From Artemisia argyi (taxonomy: Eukaryota; Streptophyta; Magnoliopsida; Asterales; Asteraceae), in contig CM060704.1 of assembly GCA_030686995.1 (NCBI GenBank), positions 170,134,218 through 170,198,217 on the forward strand: a stretch of DNA of 64,000 nucleotides, written 5' to 3'. The notes beneath the pieces are model-generated. The model did not search any database, was not told the DNA's origin, and worked only from the letters and a program-made list of their open reading frames with translations. Both the position numbers and the translations under genes were made by a program. Of the stretch, positions 11,442 through 23,711 are shown one piece after another (position 1 is the first letter of the stretch; each line of letters begins with the position of its first letter).

Positions 11442-14400
11442 CCCAGTTTACTGTTTATGCAGAAACACATCAAGGATCCTGCTTGGCATCTAGACAGTGG
11501 ATGCTCTAGAAGTATGACTGGTCTGAAAAGTTATCTGCACAAATATGTGGAAGAACCAGGACCCAAGGTAGTATTTGGTGATAACTCATCAGCTCCCACT
11601 GAAGGTTATGGTTCAGTAAACTGCAATGGTATAGTTTTTACAAGAATAGCTTATGTTAATGGTCTCAAGTACAACCTGATAAGTGTTTCTCAACTATGTG
11701 ATGCCAAATACATAGTTCAGTTTGATGACAGAAGAGGGACCATCTTTAATGCCAACAAATAAGTAGTCTTGATTGCCCCCAGAAGGGATGATGTCTATGT
11801 TCTAGACATGTCATCCCTGACTCAAAACGGGACTTGTCTATTCTCAAAGGCAAGTGAAACAATCAATTGGCTATGGCATATGAGACTCTCTTATCTCAAT
11901 TTCAAGAGCATCAACAACCTGGCTAAACAGAACAAAGTTCTAGGCCTTCCATCCCTGGTGTATACCAAAGACAAGCCTTGTTCTGCTTGTGAAAAAGGAA
12001 AACACCACAGGGCATCATTCAAAACCAAACAAACCTTTTCTATCAAAAGCTGCCTGCATCTTCTCCATATGGACCTTTTTGGACCAGTCAGTCCAATGTC
12101 CATTCACCATGAGAAATATACTCTGGTCATAGTGGATGAGTACTCAAGGTACACTTGGGTTTACTTCCTGACCAAAAAGAGTCAGGCAGCTGAAACAATC
12201 ATGTCATTTGTCAGGAACATTGAAAATCAAAATGATGTCAGAGTTAAACAAATTAGAACTGACAATGGCACTGAATTCAAGAACCATGACCTAGAGTCTT
12301 TTTGTGATGAGAAAGGAATTTCTCAAAATTTCACCTCTCCCTATACTCCTGAACAAAATGGAGTAGCTGAAAGGAGAAATAGAACACTCATTGAGGCAGC
12401 AAGGACAATGTTAAATGGCTCAGTCCTCTCAAAACATTTCTGGACTGAGGCAGTCAAAACAGCTTGCTACACTCAAAACAGGTCAATCATTGTGAAAAGG
12501 AACAACAAGACTCCTTATGAGATATTCAAAGGAAGGATCCCTGACATTAGCTATTTTCATGTATTTGGGTGTCCTGTGTTTATTCATAATCACAAAGATT
12601 ACTTGGGTAAATTTGATGCCAAAGCTGATGATGGATACTTCCTGGGATATTCTTTGGTTTCCAAAGCCTTCAGGGTGTTCAACACGAGGAGACAACAAAC
12701 TGAGAAAACTTATCACATTACTGTTGATGAGAGCACTGAATCTATCAGGTTCTCAAATTCCTCAGTTGAAGATATTGGTATTGATGACTCAACAAGGTAT
12801 CCCCCTGATGAGTATCATCTTGAGAACAACCCCTCAACCCAATACCAAACTAATGCTAATGTCTCCTACTATATCATCCCTCACAACCTACCATCAGTGA
12901 GTTCATTGAAACTCAGCAGGTCTCCAATGAGACTGCTACCACTGAACAAGTTGTTCAGGAATCCTCAGAACAAATTGTTCCCACTAGTGTCACTGAAGCA
13001 CATATTGATGGGTCACCACATGTTCCTGAGCCTGAACCTATTCAGGCTCCTTCAAGCTCAAATTCCTATCCCAAACCTTAGGATAGCTGGACAAGATCCA
13101 AAATTGTTGAGCTTGTGAACATCATTGATGAACCCACTGAAGGCATGCTCACTAGAAGCATGGCTGCAAAACTCAAAGCAGCCTCTGCCAATATATGTCT
13201 TTATGCTGACTATCTCTCTGAGATTGAGCCTAAAAATGTCAAAGAAGCCCTGAGTTATGAAAGTTGGGTTCAGGCTATGAGAGATGAATTGGAACAATTT
13301 GACAGAAATGATGTCATGACCCTTGTTGAATGCCCCCAGGGTGTTTTAATCATTGGTATGAAATGGGTCTTTAAAAACAAGACTGATGAGAATGGCACAG
13401 TTGTCAAAAACAAAGCAAGACTGGTTGCCAAAGGGTATAATCAACAGGAAGGTATAGACTATGAGGAAACCTTTGCACCTGTTGTTAGAATGGAAGCCAT
13501 CAGGATCTTCCTTGCCTATGCAACTTACATGAACTTTAAAGTTTACCAAATGGATGTCAAAAGTGCATTCCTAAATGGTAACATCAAAGAAGATGTCTAT
13601 GTGCAACAACCTCCTGGTTTTGAAAGTAGTGAATATCCCAACCATATATACAAGCTTAACAAGGCCCTTTATGGACTGAAACAAGCTCCCAGGGCATGGT
13701 ATGAAACTCTTTCAGCCTTCCTGATCCAAAACAAGTTTGTCAGAGGAAAGATTGACAACACACTGTTCATCTACAGAACAAAGAGTGATGTCATTCTTGT
13801 TCAAGTATATGTTGATGACATCATCTTTGGCTCCACAAGTTACAAACTTTGTAAACAGTTTGAGAAACTAATGACCACAAAGTTTGAAATGAGCATGATG
13901 GGTGAACTCACATACTTTCTTGGACTCCAAATCAAACAAACTGAAAAAGGAATAACCATTTGCCAAGAAAAATATCTGAGGAACCTACTGAAGAAGTATA
14001 AGCTCACTGATTGTTCCTCAGTGGAGACTCCTATGGTTCCTCCAAACAATCTTGGCCCTGACCTCACTGGCAAGTCAGTGAACCAAACCCAACACAGGGG
14101 AATGATAGGCTCCCTGATGTATTTACTTGCATCAAGGCCTGATATCCAATTCTCAGTCTGTCTGTGTGCAAGATATCAGGCTGACCCTAAAGAGTCTCAT
14201 CTCACTGCTGTCAAGAGAATTTTCAGGTACCTGAAGGGTACATCAAACCTTGGTTTGTACTACCCAAAATGCTCAGGATTTGATCTCAAGGGGTACACTG
14301 ACTCTGACTATGCAGGATGCAATATGGACAGAAAAAGTACCTCAAGATCCTGTCAATTTCTTGGTGGTAAATTTGTGTGTTGGAGTACAAAGAAACAACA

Positions 14401-14761
14401 ATCAGTGGCCATGTCCTCAGCTGAAGCTGAATATATGGCTGCTACAGGATGTTGTGCAAATGTACTACGGATGAAGAGCCAATTGAGTGACTATGGCATT
14501 CAGTATAAGATGGTACCTATCTTCTGTGATAATACAAGTGCCATAGCCATCTCAAATAATCCTGTACTTTATCAAAGAACCAAACACATCGACATCAGAT
14601 ACCACTTCATCAGGGACCACATCATGAATGGAGAAATTGAACTACATTTCATCCCCACTGAGTATCAGTTAGCTGATATCTTCACAAAACCCTTGGATGA
14701 ACCTACTTTCACAAGACTGAAAGCTGAATTGGGCATGTTGGACATAGAATCAGGCAACTGA
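11442..14761 (+). pseudogene. pol: Copia pol: protease, integrase, RT, RNase H (broken)
   Basis: It continues in the gag frame after the stop at 11439. Protease has LDSGCSRSMTG (about 11489-11522). A TAA at 11760-11762 interrupts the chain, then come the pre-integrase zinc region and integrase core with catalytic D (HMDLFGPV), D (RTDNGTEF) and E (NGVAERRNR) between about 12060 and 12400. The zinc region reads H-x4-Y where a second His is expected. Around 12880-12900 the frame shifts by one. In the new frame a TAG at 13079-13081 precedes an intact 13115-14761 segment with RT ([19 protein letters not shown]) and RNase H ([22 protein letters not shown]). The enzyme cores of RT and RNase H look complete, but the polyprotein as a whole cannot be made from this copy. 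Confidence 0.9.
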
Positions 14762-15165
14762 TCAAAAAGGTGTTCCAACCTGATGTAAATTCTCTAGGTC
14801 CCTGATCACTACCTCCCTGAACAACCCATCAAACCATTTTATTGAATGATAAATTCATTCAGGGGGCTCATGATGAAAAATGGCATTAAATAACCTAACT
14901 AAATGCTCCAAGTATTTAGTTAGTAAATGTCCCAGGTAGGTAACTGATTTCTATTAAATATAGGAATATATGTCGCTTACACAACTGGCATCCACCCCTT
15001 GGGCCCCCACATCTTCCTCACCAAACACCACTGAGCATTAAATGCTCTCTCACACAATAGTTGTGATGATTTTTCTCTGCAAAAGTGCATTATTTGCAGA
15101 GCCACATAACTGTTCACCCCATCATGTGAGAGAATATCGGGGTAATGGGAATCGTGATATTAAAT
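14762..15165 (+). other. Untranslated spacer between pol and accessory ORF
   Basis: No coding frame. A purine word (CAGGGGGC, near 14857) resembles a second polypurine tract. The rest looks like leader and promoter DNA for the accessory ORF. Confidence 0.4.
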
Positions 15166-15261
15166 GCGGATATCAAAACCACATTATTATACCGTTTTGG
15201 TTGAATAATAAAAACTGTTGATATCCGCAACATCACTACCCTAATTCCCACCCTATAAATA
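15139..15261 (+). promoter_or_regulatory. Putative internal promoter of the accessory ORF (hairpin plus TATA)
   Basis: TATAAATA at 15254-15261 lies 137 nt before the accessory ATG at 15398. Just upstream is an imperfect inverted repeat: GCGGATATC at 15166-15174 pairs with GATATCCGC at 15220-15228, with further pairing outward (GGGTAATGGGAAT against ATTCCC-type sequence up to 15250). The arrangement suggests a subgenomic transcript rather than translation from the genomic RNA. The function is inferred from position only. Confidence 0.5.
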
Positions 15262-15397
15262 CCCCCACAAAGAAGAACACACACACGCTTTAAAAAACCT
15301 TAACAAAACTCTTGCAAAATTTTCAAGAATCTAATTGTTTTCAAAAACTCTGTGTGTTTCTTCTTTGATTAAAACCAGACCTTTTCATCAAACAAAA

Positions 15398-18300
15398 ATG
15401 GCTTCTTCAAAGGTCATCAAATACGCACCCAATGTGGATTTCCAAATAGAAAGCGTAGACATCACCAAAAATAATGTGGTGGGGAACTTTGCCTACCCTG
15501 AAGGGTTCCCTGAATACAGGGATGTGGTGAAGCTCCTACAAAATTGCTTTCTCACCACCACATTCACAAAACCCCCCTCTGTCATCTATCATGACTACTT
15601 GAGGGAATTTTGGTGCTCAGCGGTGGTTGAAAACCTTGATGCACCAAAGGAGGCCAAAATAAGGTTCTCAGTGAAGAATGGAACTAAGTTCCTGACTCTT
15701 GACTACAAAACCTTTGTCAAAGCCACAGGCCTTGACTACACTGAGACCTTTACTGCCCAACCAACTGAAGAAGAAGTGAAGGCAATACTGCTGGAACTTG
15801 GCCCCTATGACAAACACCACCCTGAGGTGTCGCTAGGGGCCCTTCTATCCAGAGCCCCGATTATCAAAACATGGTTCCCTGCCCCTTGGAGAATCCTGAT
15901 GACCTTCGTCATTCAGGTCCTTGGGGGAAACAAATCCTCCACTGAGCAATTGAACACTACTCAAGCAATGATAGTGTTCTGTCTCATTGAGGGTAAAAAG
16001 ATAGACTTTGGAGAAATTATCTTCAGGGACCTCATAGCAAAGTTAGGGGGAAATCTAGGCAAAAACTCATGTCATACCCTAGATTCATTTCCTGTGCCCT
16101 ACATGAATTGCTTGGGTCTGAGTATGCTAAGCCTGATGCAGTTGGCTTTGAGCCTGATGTTTTACACAAGGCTAATTACTCTCGTGACCCTCTTGAGGTT
16201 ACACCTGTCACCCTGACAACGTATATGCTTACTACTATCCAGGGTGACAACAAAATTTCACCAGTTCCCTCTCCCACCAAAAAGGTGAAGAGGAAGAAGG
16301 GACAGGGGTCCAGGAAGGTGACTCAACCCAAGTCACTCGCCACTGAGATCTATGCCCCTAAGCCTGACAAAAGGAGGCAACAACAACAGACCCTGACTGC
16401 TGACACCATCAGGATCATAAGCCACTCTTTGGCCCCAAAACAAAGGCCAACGGAGGGCACTGAGACATCACACTCAGTGTCCTCGGGCAAACCCATTCCC
16501 TCAGGCTCTACTGACATAAACAAGTCAGTAGGGCTGGAATCAGTTTTACCTCCACATCCCGTTCACGGCTCTGGCAAATCACAACCAGAGTCTCAGGGAG
16601 GAAGGGGCTCTATATCCTTGGTGGAGCAGCACTACTCCACTGAGAAGGAGGCCCACACTACTTCACATCCTGCTAAAGGCTCGGGTAAATCACAACCCAA
16701 GCATCAGGGAGTCATCGCTTCTAAATTTTTGACAGGCCAGTACAAGCCTGTTGGAAAGGGGAGCTCAACCACTCATTTGCCTGATGAGGACATTCGCAAC
16801 TCAAAGCTTTTGTCTGAGGGCACAAACACTCATCCCAAAGACTCAGAGGGAAACATACAACCCGCTGATAGGGACATAACATTCACGACTCCTTAGGATG
16901 ACATTGAAAAACACCCATCAGTGTCTGAAGGGGTCATGGGGGACAAAGACTCAGAGGGATTAAGGCCACCCGCTGATATGGAACCCACAACCACTCCTGG
17001 AGGTGCCCACAACTTGGGAATTGGCTCTAAGGACCAGGTAGATAAATCCTAATCTACCAGATTAGAGGGGTCAGGACCTGGCCAAAACGAAGGCAAGTCT
17101 TCTTATGAAGAGGCGCCGGATAACCTTGTGTTGTAGATAAACTCACTGGCTGAAGCTCAGGCTGCCCTGTACTCTGATGATGAATTCCTTAGTGATGAAG
17201 AGTTCTTTGAAGCTGGAGATGATCTGGTGGTTGAGGAGACGGTCCCTGAACCAATCTCTCAGTCTCCTCAACCTTCCAACCTTGAGGCTGCTGAAACCAA
17301 CTCCACTTCAGACTCCTCAGATGATGACCAAACTCCTCTCACTGAGAAGGCCTTTCAAAAGTTCATCAGGAACATTACAAATATCTTGTACAGGGGGGTC
17401 ACTGAAGAGGTTTTTGACATGCATGCTGAGCAAGCAGTTCATTATCACCTCCTCAAAGATGCAGTTGAAGACTTCAACGATGATGTCAGGGAACAACATT
17501 CAACAGTCACCCACTCCCTAACACAAATGGTCTCTCAGCTCAACCAGTTTTTGGAATCCCTCAAAAAGCTGAATACAGGGGTTCAGTCTGTTCAAGATTC
17601 AGTCAAGGATGATCCTGAGCTTATCAGGAAGCTTCTTCAGGCATCTGAGACTTATCAGGTAAACTCGGTGGCACTTACTGAGTTACTTGGCTTGATGAAG
17701 GGATCAAATGTTCAGGGTCTCAGCTTAATAGTGGAGTCTCTCAAATCTTCCTTTACTTCATTGGAAGAATCCATGGTAGCTCAATCCCAAAAGTCCACTT
17801 CTCTGGCATGGACAATGGGATCCAGGATGACAGCCCTTGAAAATTCTTAGGATGCACTTGACTCCAAAGTATCCTCCATTCAACAGGATACTGCGGATAT
17901 CAAGTCTATGATGACCGAAAATTTTCAAGTCTTCAAGGGTACGTCTACTTCTTCATCAGTCCCTCCAACACTTGCCATCACTGGCGCTCAGGCAAATGTT
18001 GAGGGGGAGAATGTTACTGAAGCCCATGATACTGAAGAAGAAGATGCTGGACAGCCCTCTCATACTAAAGGGGAGCTTGTCACTCTAATCACTGAAGTTC
18101 CACCACAGGAGGAACCAGTCTCCTCATCTCTTAGGCAGGACAGAGGAAAAAATATTGCCACTATCTCTGAACCTGAAAGTGTACTCAAGCCAGCCTCAAC
18201 CATAGTCAGATATGACCCTGATGAACCTATCAGAGTCCCGTTTGAAATCAATGGGTTAACATATCATCTCACCAATGACGAAATCCAAGCTTACATGGAA

Positions 18301-19224
18301 AGAACTGAGATGTTACAAAAGGTGGCTGAAGAAGAGAGGATGAGCAGGCCTGCTCTTATAAAGGTTGTTCATGAGGAGGCTGAAAAGATTGGTTTGGATA
18401 CTGAGGCACTAGCTAATGAGCAAGCTGGTGCAGCCTTTAAAAAGGCTCAGGAAGAAGAGATGAATGCTCTTAAAAAGGAAAGGGAAGAGAAGCTCAGGAA
18501 GGACGCTCATACAAGAAAGATAAGGGTTGAAAGGTATACGTGGGTGATGAAAGAAAGGCTGAAACCTGAAACCATCACTGACATTAAAATCCATCGCAAC
18601 ACCAACCCTGCAATGGTCATTGTCTTCAGAGGGCCAGATAAAAGAGTGATGGACATCCACCAACCGTTCAGGCTTACTAACTTTGGCATCACTGAACTTG
18701 ATGAGCTTCATCCTATCATTGCCAAGAAGAACAATGTTGTGGCACCTAACCTTCTCAAGTCACTGAAGGAAAGGTATGACAGACTGAGAGCAATGCCTGA
18801 AGCACTCAACATTCCCTCCCTTCTTCCTGCTTCAGCTACAGAGACTGTTCCATCAAAGGCTTCCAGGAGAAAAAGGAAGCATATTGAATTGGAACCTGAG
18901 ATCAAAGTACTAGGGTTGGACTGTGACAGGTCGCTTCCTGAAGGGATCATGTTTGTGAACAACACGGTCCTTGAAGCACCTGAAAGAGGCTTATGCTTTA
19001 CTGATGAGTATGGAAACCTTGCTTTTCAAAGAATGTCTGGTATGGATAAGCCAGGAGTTAAAGCAATGCTCATGTACCTCATGTTGGCATCCCCCACCAA
19101 GAGTGCTGAGAACAAAAGATTATGCAAGAACTTGGAAGCAATGATAAACGCACATCCTGAAAGACACCTACTCAGATCAAAGAAAGCTAAGATTGAAGCT
19201 TTTGGTTACCACCTGAACATCTAA
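15398..19224 (+). pseudogene. Accessory ORF downstream of pol (SIRE-type, env-position), broken
   Basis: ATG at 15398 (MASSKVIKYAP). The N-terminal about 220 residues form a compact, non-repetitive domain (HDYLREFWCSAVV, DYKTFVKATGLDYTE, SRAPIIKTWFPAPWR). One frameshift occurs near 16065, then a single frame runs to the stop at 19224. It is interrupted by TAG 16894-16896, TAA 17050-17052, TAG 17134-17136 and TAG 17848-17850. The middle is Ser/Thr/Pro/Gly-rich with basic patches (KKVKRKKGQ). The C-terminal third (17227-19224) has long coiled-coil stretches, a charged helix (EEEMNALKKEREEKLRK), a basic patch (SRRKRKH) and a compact end domain. I see no convincing signal peptide or membrane span, so calling it an envelope protein is not justified by sequence. 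Accessory proteins in this position are known for SIRE/Maximus elements; their role is unknown. Confidence 0.8.
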
Positions 19225-19406
19225 TCTGCAACAACAACTATCTTTTTTTGTAATTTGTAGGACTTGTAATAACTATTAATAAACTTTGATGTCTTGTTTA
19301 AAGTTATGTGTCCTACTTATAATTACATCAACATTCAGTAAGAGATGAAGACCCCTGCCAACTCTCACTGAATCAAGAAAAACTTAGGCTATTTGTATGT
19401 TCAAAT

Positions 19407-19415
19407 AGGGGGAGA
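19407..19415 (+). other. Polypurine tract of the SIRE-like element
   Basis: AGGGGGAGA immediately precedes the 3' LTR and is the expected plus-strand primer site. Confidence 0.85.
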
Positions 19416-19416
19416 T

Positions 19417-20302
19417 TTTTGGGTCACTGAATACCCCAATCTTCTTCTTGCAAGGATTTGAACGTAAAATCACCTAAGTGTAAACAAGTCACTGAGTGAA
19501 CAGTAACTCAGTGAGTCATCTTCAGGATGCTTAGACTGAGCCTAAGAAGAAAGGTTCTCCACTCAGTGAGGCGGAACTCAGTGAGTGGCATCTAAGCCAA
19601 GAAGAAGGTGATGGGTTCAGTGAGGATGACAATAACTCACTGAACCCTACGACTCCTCAACAACTATCAGGGTACTGAAGACTGATGACTTAAAGACTGA
19701 AGATTTGGCGGGACTGGGCGGGAAAGTTTGAACTAGTTCACTAATGTGCTTTATCACTTTAAAGTCAAACTTTCCCAAAATGGCTAAAACCAGTCTGTCA
19801 TCAGAAAGCACCTTTTGGACTTAACTCAAAGTAGTTTCCCTTGCCAGAGAATAAAATCTTATCAAGATTTTATTGAGGAAAGCTTAAGTCCATTGTATAT
19901 TAGAACTGTTCATATTTGTGTATAAATAGGGAACATAAGTGAGGAGTAAAAGTTGACAAGTTTGTGCAATTAATGCTAAGCATTCACAAACCACTTTTAC
20001 TCCTCCAAAGAACAACATAACACCTGAGATAGCTCAGTGGGTACTCAGTTGTCACTCAACAATTGTTGAGTTTAGAGAGGAGTCAATACCACACTTGTCA
20101 TTTCAATCCCAAGTGTTATTCCGCAAACACTTGGGTACGATTCTTTTTGATTAACTTCTAATAAAGAATTAAACGTTGAAAAATATTGTCTCTTATGTTT
20201 ACGTTGCTTTATTGTTAATCATTTATACATCTTTGTTAAATGTCATATAACTTGGTTACTTTAGCTTTTTAGTTACTGTTAACCAAGTAAAAGAGACCAA
20301 CA
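19417..20302 (+). repeat. 3' LTR of the SIRE-like element
   Basis: 886 bp, the same length as the 5' LTR. The first two bases read TT instead of TG, so the terminal dinucleotide needed for integration has mutated. It is followed by TAAAT, the target duplication. Confidence 0.95.
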
Positions 20303-20405
20303 TAAATGCTATTTAATGTATAATTGTAAGATTTTGGTCTGAATTTCAAGTTATGTTTGTTCTCATTGTACACAATGCTTTGCTTGTTGTAATTATGAAA
20401 AATCC

Positions 20406-21428
20406 TTACTTTAAAGTGTTGTAAACATTGCATAATATTTTGTACATTTGAATTTTTTGGAGAGAGTGTCCTTTGTCTATTATATTTAGTATAGATAATT
20501 CAATTATAAATAACACACCTGAAGTACTGGGGTTACCAGCTTCATTCTTCTGCTTCTTTTGTCGTAAGTCATGAATGTAGAGTGGACAATTGCGCTTCCA
20601 ATGTCCCTTCTCATGACAATGGTGACAAGCCTGATCCTTCTTGTTGGGAGGATTCACCTTGTTCTGCTTGGGTTGATGCTGATTCACCTTATGATTTGGT
20701 TGATAGGCCATGACCTGCTTGCCTTTGTCAACCTTACCCTTCTTCACTTGCGATTTCTTCTGGATCCTACCTCCTTGAATTGCCAACACTTGAGGAGTAG
20801 GTGCCTTGCCCTGAGGTTGAAAACCTTTCTCATAATCTACAAGCATTTCGAGTAATTCTGAGACTGTCTTCCCCGAGCAATGCATGTTGAAGTTTTGAAC
20901 AAAACCTTTAAAGTCCTTGTTATGGGACCTATTTATTAGGTTCACTTGCACATTCTCAGGGTAACCAAAGTCGAGTCTGTGGAGTTGATCAAAGAAACAT
21001 TTTATCATTAACACATAATCACTTACAGGTTTTCCATCACCATGTTTACAGCTGTGTAATTAATCGAACAGGTCATACTATTCAACTATTGGTGATTTCT
21101 CATAAGTTTTCTTGAGTTCTTGAAGCATATTGTATGGATAATAATACTCAAACTGCTTTTGCAACTTGGCATCCATACTAGTGAGCATTAAACAAGCAAC
21201 CTCATTATACTTCTTATACACAATGTACCACTCTGCTTTTTCTGATTCAGGTGCAGTTTCAGCAGGTCGATCAGCGCAAGGAGTATTCAAATAATCGAGC
21301 TTATCAGTAGCCCTCAAGACAATTCTGAGCGATCTGTGCCAATTATTGAAATTTTTCCCAGTCAAGTTTTCCCTTTCAAGATGACTCTTGAAAGTAGAAA
21401 CAATAGTGGAGTTATTGGGTTGAGCCAT
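20406..21428 (-). pseudogene. gag: Copia gag fragment with two nonsense codons
   Basis: The start codon (MAQPNN) is at 21426-21428. The frame continues through TAG at 21078-21080 and TAA at 21060-21062; both are one C-to-T step from a glutamine codon, and the protein sense continues behind them. Visible motifs: a GKNFNNWHRSL capsid N-terminus, an FDQL...FVQNFNMH central part, and a CCHC zinc knuckle CHHCHEKGHWKRNC. It ends in non-coding DNA before protease. It is a different family from the SIRE-like gag next to it. Confidence 0.85.
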
Positions 21429-23414
21429 TTCTACAAAAAAAAGTTCAAACATTAGCATTTTTGATAATACATATTTTCAAGAAAATATAATACCCAATGA
21501 TATATTCATATAACCACATAATTTTCTTGAAAACCTAGGATCCAACTTTTCATAAATTTCACTACATCAGTTGATCTGCTAGTAATGAAAGTAAAAGATG
21601 ATAATCTGTCGAACAATAATTGGCAAACCATTTCCAATTCCTAGATCATTATGGGAATTACATCAAATTGATTCATCAATTTGCAATGTAAGCATGTTTC
21701 ATCTCATATCATGCCTTAAGTTCTAGGTCTCACGCACAACTTAATTAAGTCGTCTAACTTAGAAACGTGTAAAATATCTATATCTGGTCTCACACAATAA
21801 CAGAATTTTACCTTGTCATTAAAATTTAGCCTGGGTCTCACGTTTACCAAATAATAATTTCAAGTGTTTCTTATAGTTAGATGGCATGTAATTTAAATTA
21901 TATAGGGTATTTGTTTGATGTGAATATCAAAAAATGTACAAAGATGCATGCACTCATCTTCATGACATTAGTTTTCAAAACCTTTTTAGTAAACTGTTTT
22001 TAAGCTAAGATAAAACCAAAAACTTTTAACTTGAGGTATCGGGTTCGCCAAGTAAAGAAGTACCAACAATTATCACCCACTTTATTCGGACAATTACCAC
22101 AAAAATAGCGCGTGGAATTGAGGTAAATTACCCTTAAGATGATATTATACGTAAAATAGTGATATAGGTAAGTCTAATTTGACGCACAGGCGAGCGTAGA
22201 GACATAATGGAGTCTCTCTAAGGTCACAATTTAATGCGAAACCAAACTAGAACTCACTTTATAGTTTGTCAACGTCGGTCCGCCTTTCACACACTATTTG
22301 TACAAAAGCATCAATCAAGCTAAAAGTTTATGACTTTAGTCTTAAAAACATGTACTCCCTCCGTCCCAATTTAATTGTCCATCTTTCCTTTTTGGTACGT
22401 CCCAAATTAATTGTCCAATGCTAAAAATAGATAGGGGAGTTTGGTCAAGTTTACTATATTAACCTTAATTGAAATTAATATTACAAATTTTAAAGAAGTA
22501 TTAATTAATTGGTTAAGGGTAAATATGTCATTTGGCAAAAAAGTAAGAGACAGAAAGCTGTATTAATTATGTTTTTCTTAAACTGTGTGTTTTTTGTCGG
22601 GGGACAATAATTTTGGGACGGAGGGAGTAATAAAGTATAAAACTTGCTAGTCTCGCCTGGTAGCAAATTACCGTGCGAAGCGAACCACTGTCGGCACATA
22701 AGACCTTGCAAGAATCATAATTTATCACCTAAAGTTTCACCATTATTAGTTCAATTAATTTTCTTTACAAAAATTACCCTTTTATTGCTTACAACTTGTC
22801 CAACAAAAACAATAAAACAAGTAATTGAACAAAATTAATCAACTAATACACATAACAATTATAAAGATGAAACAATTAGCCACATGCAAGCTTGATTAGA
22901 TAAAACCCTAATCAAATCAATTCTAGGTTTCCAATATGCATGTAATTAACAAGCTCTTCCCTTCATAATGGAAGTGAGCTACATACATTGACGAATCAAT
23001 TACGTAGGCCATAGTTAATCACACACCACATCGCACATAAATTGATTTTTAATAGATTGGGGTCTTCACCAATTTTAGATCTATCTAAAATATGTGACAA
23101 AGCAAAACAATAATCCATGACTAACATGCATGTTTCGTCACGGATCTATGCATAACAATTACGAATTAGGTCACAAGATACGTACAATAACACTTAAACT
23201 TGTTAAAACCTAGGATTTCTAATCATTATTAATATTTAATACAAACCCTAAAATTTGGATAAAGAGGTAATCAACCCCCCCCCCCCCCCACCAAAACTTA
23301 TTAGGGTTTCGAATTACCAAACCCTAGATCTACAAAAAAAAATTTTAAAATGTATCTAAAACATTAAAGATTCAATTTTTATGTGTTTTAGTAATCATTA
23401 ACATGTTATAGCAA
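21429..23414 (-). other. Non-coding leader of the truncated Copia element
   Basis: AT-rich, with no gene. It contains the MITE at 22355-22627 and a run of about 13 C at about 23275-23289. Confidence 0.45.
22355..22627. mobile_element. Stowaway-like MITE, 273 bp
   Basis: CTCCCTCCGTCCC at the left end and GGGACGGAGGGAG at the right end, flanked by TA at 22353-22354 and 22628-22629. It has the same termini as the MITE at 1663-1858 but different internal sequence. Confidence 0.93.
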
Positions 23415-23427
23415 GCTCGTAATACCA
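23415..23427 (-). other. PBS-like site of the truncated Copia element
   Basis: On the minus strand it reads TGGTATTACGAGC, directly after an LTR end ...TTCTCACA. It matches the first six bases of the tRNA-Met PBS and then diverges. Confidence 0.55.
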
Positions 23428-23428
23428 C

Positions 23429-23711
23429 TGTGAGAATTAAAGAATCATGACAATCATATAAACAGGTAAACATATATGCGGAAGCGAAGGAACATCTATA
23501 ACATATTAAAGATTAACATAAATAAAATAGGAACGTACCGTGGGATTCTAGCTGAACAAGAATCAAACTTTAATAACCTTGATCAAGTGATGAACCCTAA
23601 TTAGGGTTTGTATAGATCAATGAATAACCCCTTACCGATTTTGTTATTCGATCTCTTGATAATAACTATAGTGAGTTATTACCTCGTTGTTGTACACACA
23701 AATTTTAGATA
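23429..23711 (-). repeat. Partial 5' LTR of the truncated Copia element
   Basis: It begins on the plus strand with TGTGAGAA (the LTR end ...CA on the minus strand) and runs until homology with the duplicated block starts at about 23712. The true outer end is not defined because no partner LTR is present. Confidence 0.45.

Larger units (their letters stand above)
7698..20302 (+). mobile_element. Full-length Ty1/copia element, SIRE/Maximus-like, 12.6 kb
   Basis: Both LTRs are 886 bp (7698-8583 and 19417-20302) and are flanked by the identical 5-bp target duplication TAAAT (7693-7697 and 20303-20307). A tRNA-Met type PBS follows the 5' LTR and a purine tract precedes the 3' LTR. Inside are gag, pol (protease, integrase, RT, RNase H in Copia order) and a long accessory ORF behind pol. 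The size, the accessory ORF and the Cys-rich C-terminal gag extension point to the SIRE/Maximus lineage. The LTRs differ at about 14 sites by manual count (about 1.6 percent), so the insertion is fairly recent. Several nonsense codons and two frameshifts make this copy non-autonomous now. Confidence 0.93.
20406..23711 (-). mobile_element. Truncated Ty1/copia element (TNT1-like), minus strand
   Basis: Reading leftward on the minus strand: LTR remnant (23711-23429), PBS-like site, a 2 kb leader holding a Stowaway MITE, then gag (21428-20406). No pol is seen beyond gag, either before or across the SIRE insertion at 20302, so the copy was already truncated. Its right side abuts sequence of the duplicated F-box/ARR block. 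Confidence 0.7.

Noticed and set aside
12483..12716. Minus-strand frame inside SIRE integrase
   Set aside because: Antisense shadow of the integrase coding sequence.
15398..19224. Calling the SIRE accessory ORF an envelope gene
   Set aside because: No convincing signal peptide, membrane span or fusion-type hydrophobic segment was visible; only its position resembles env.
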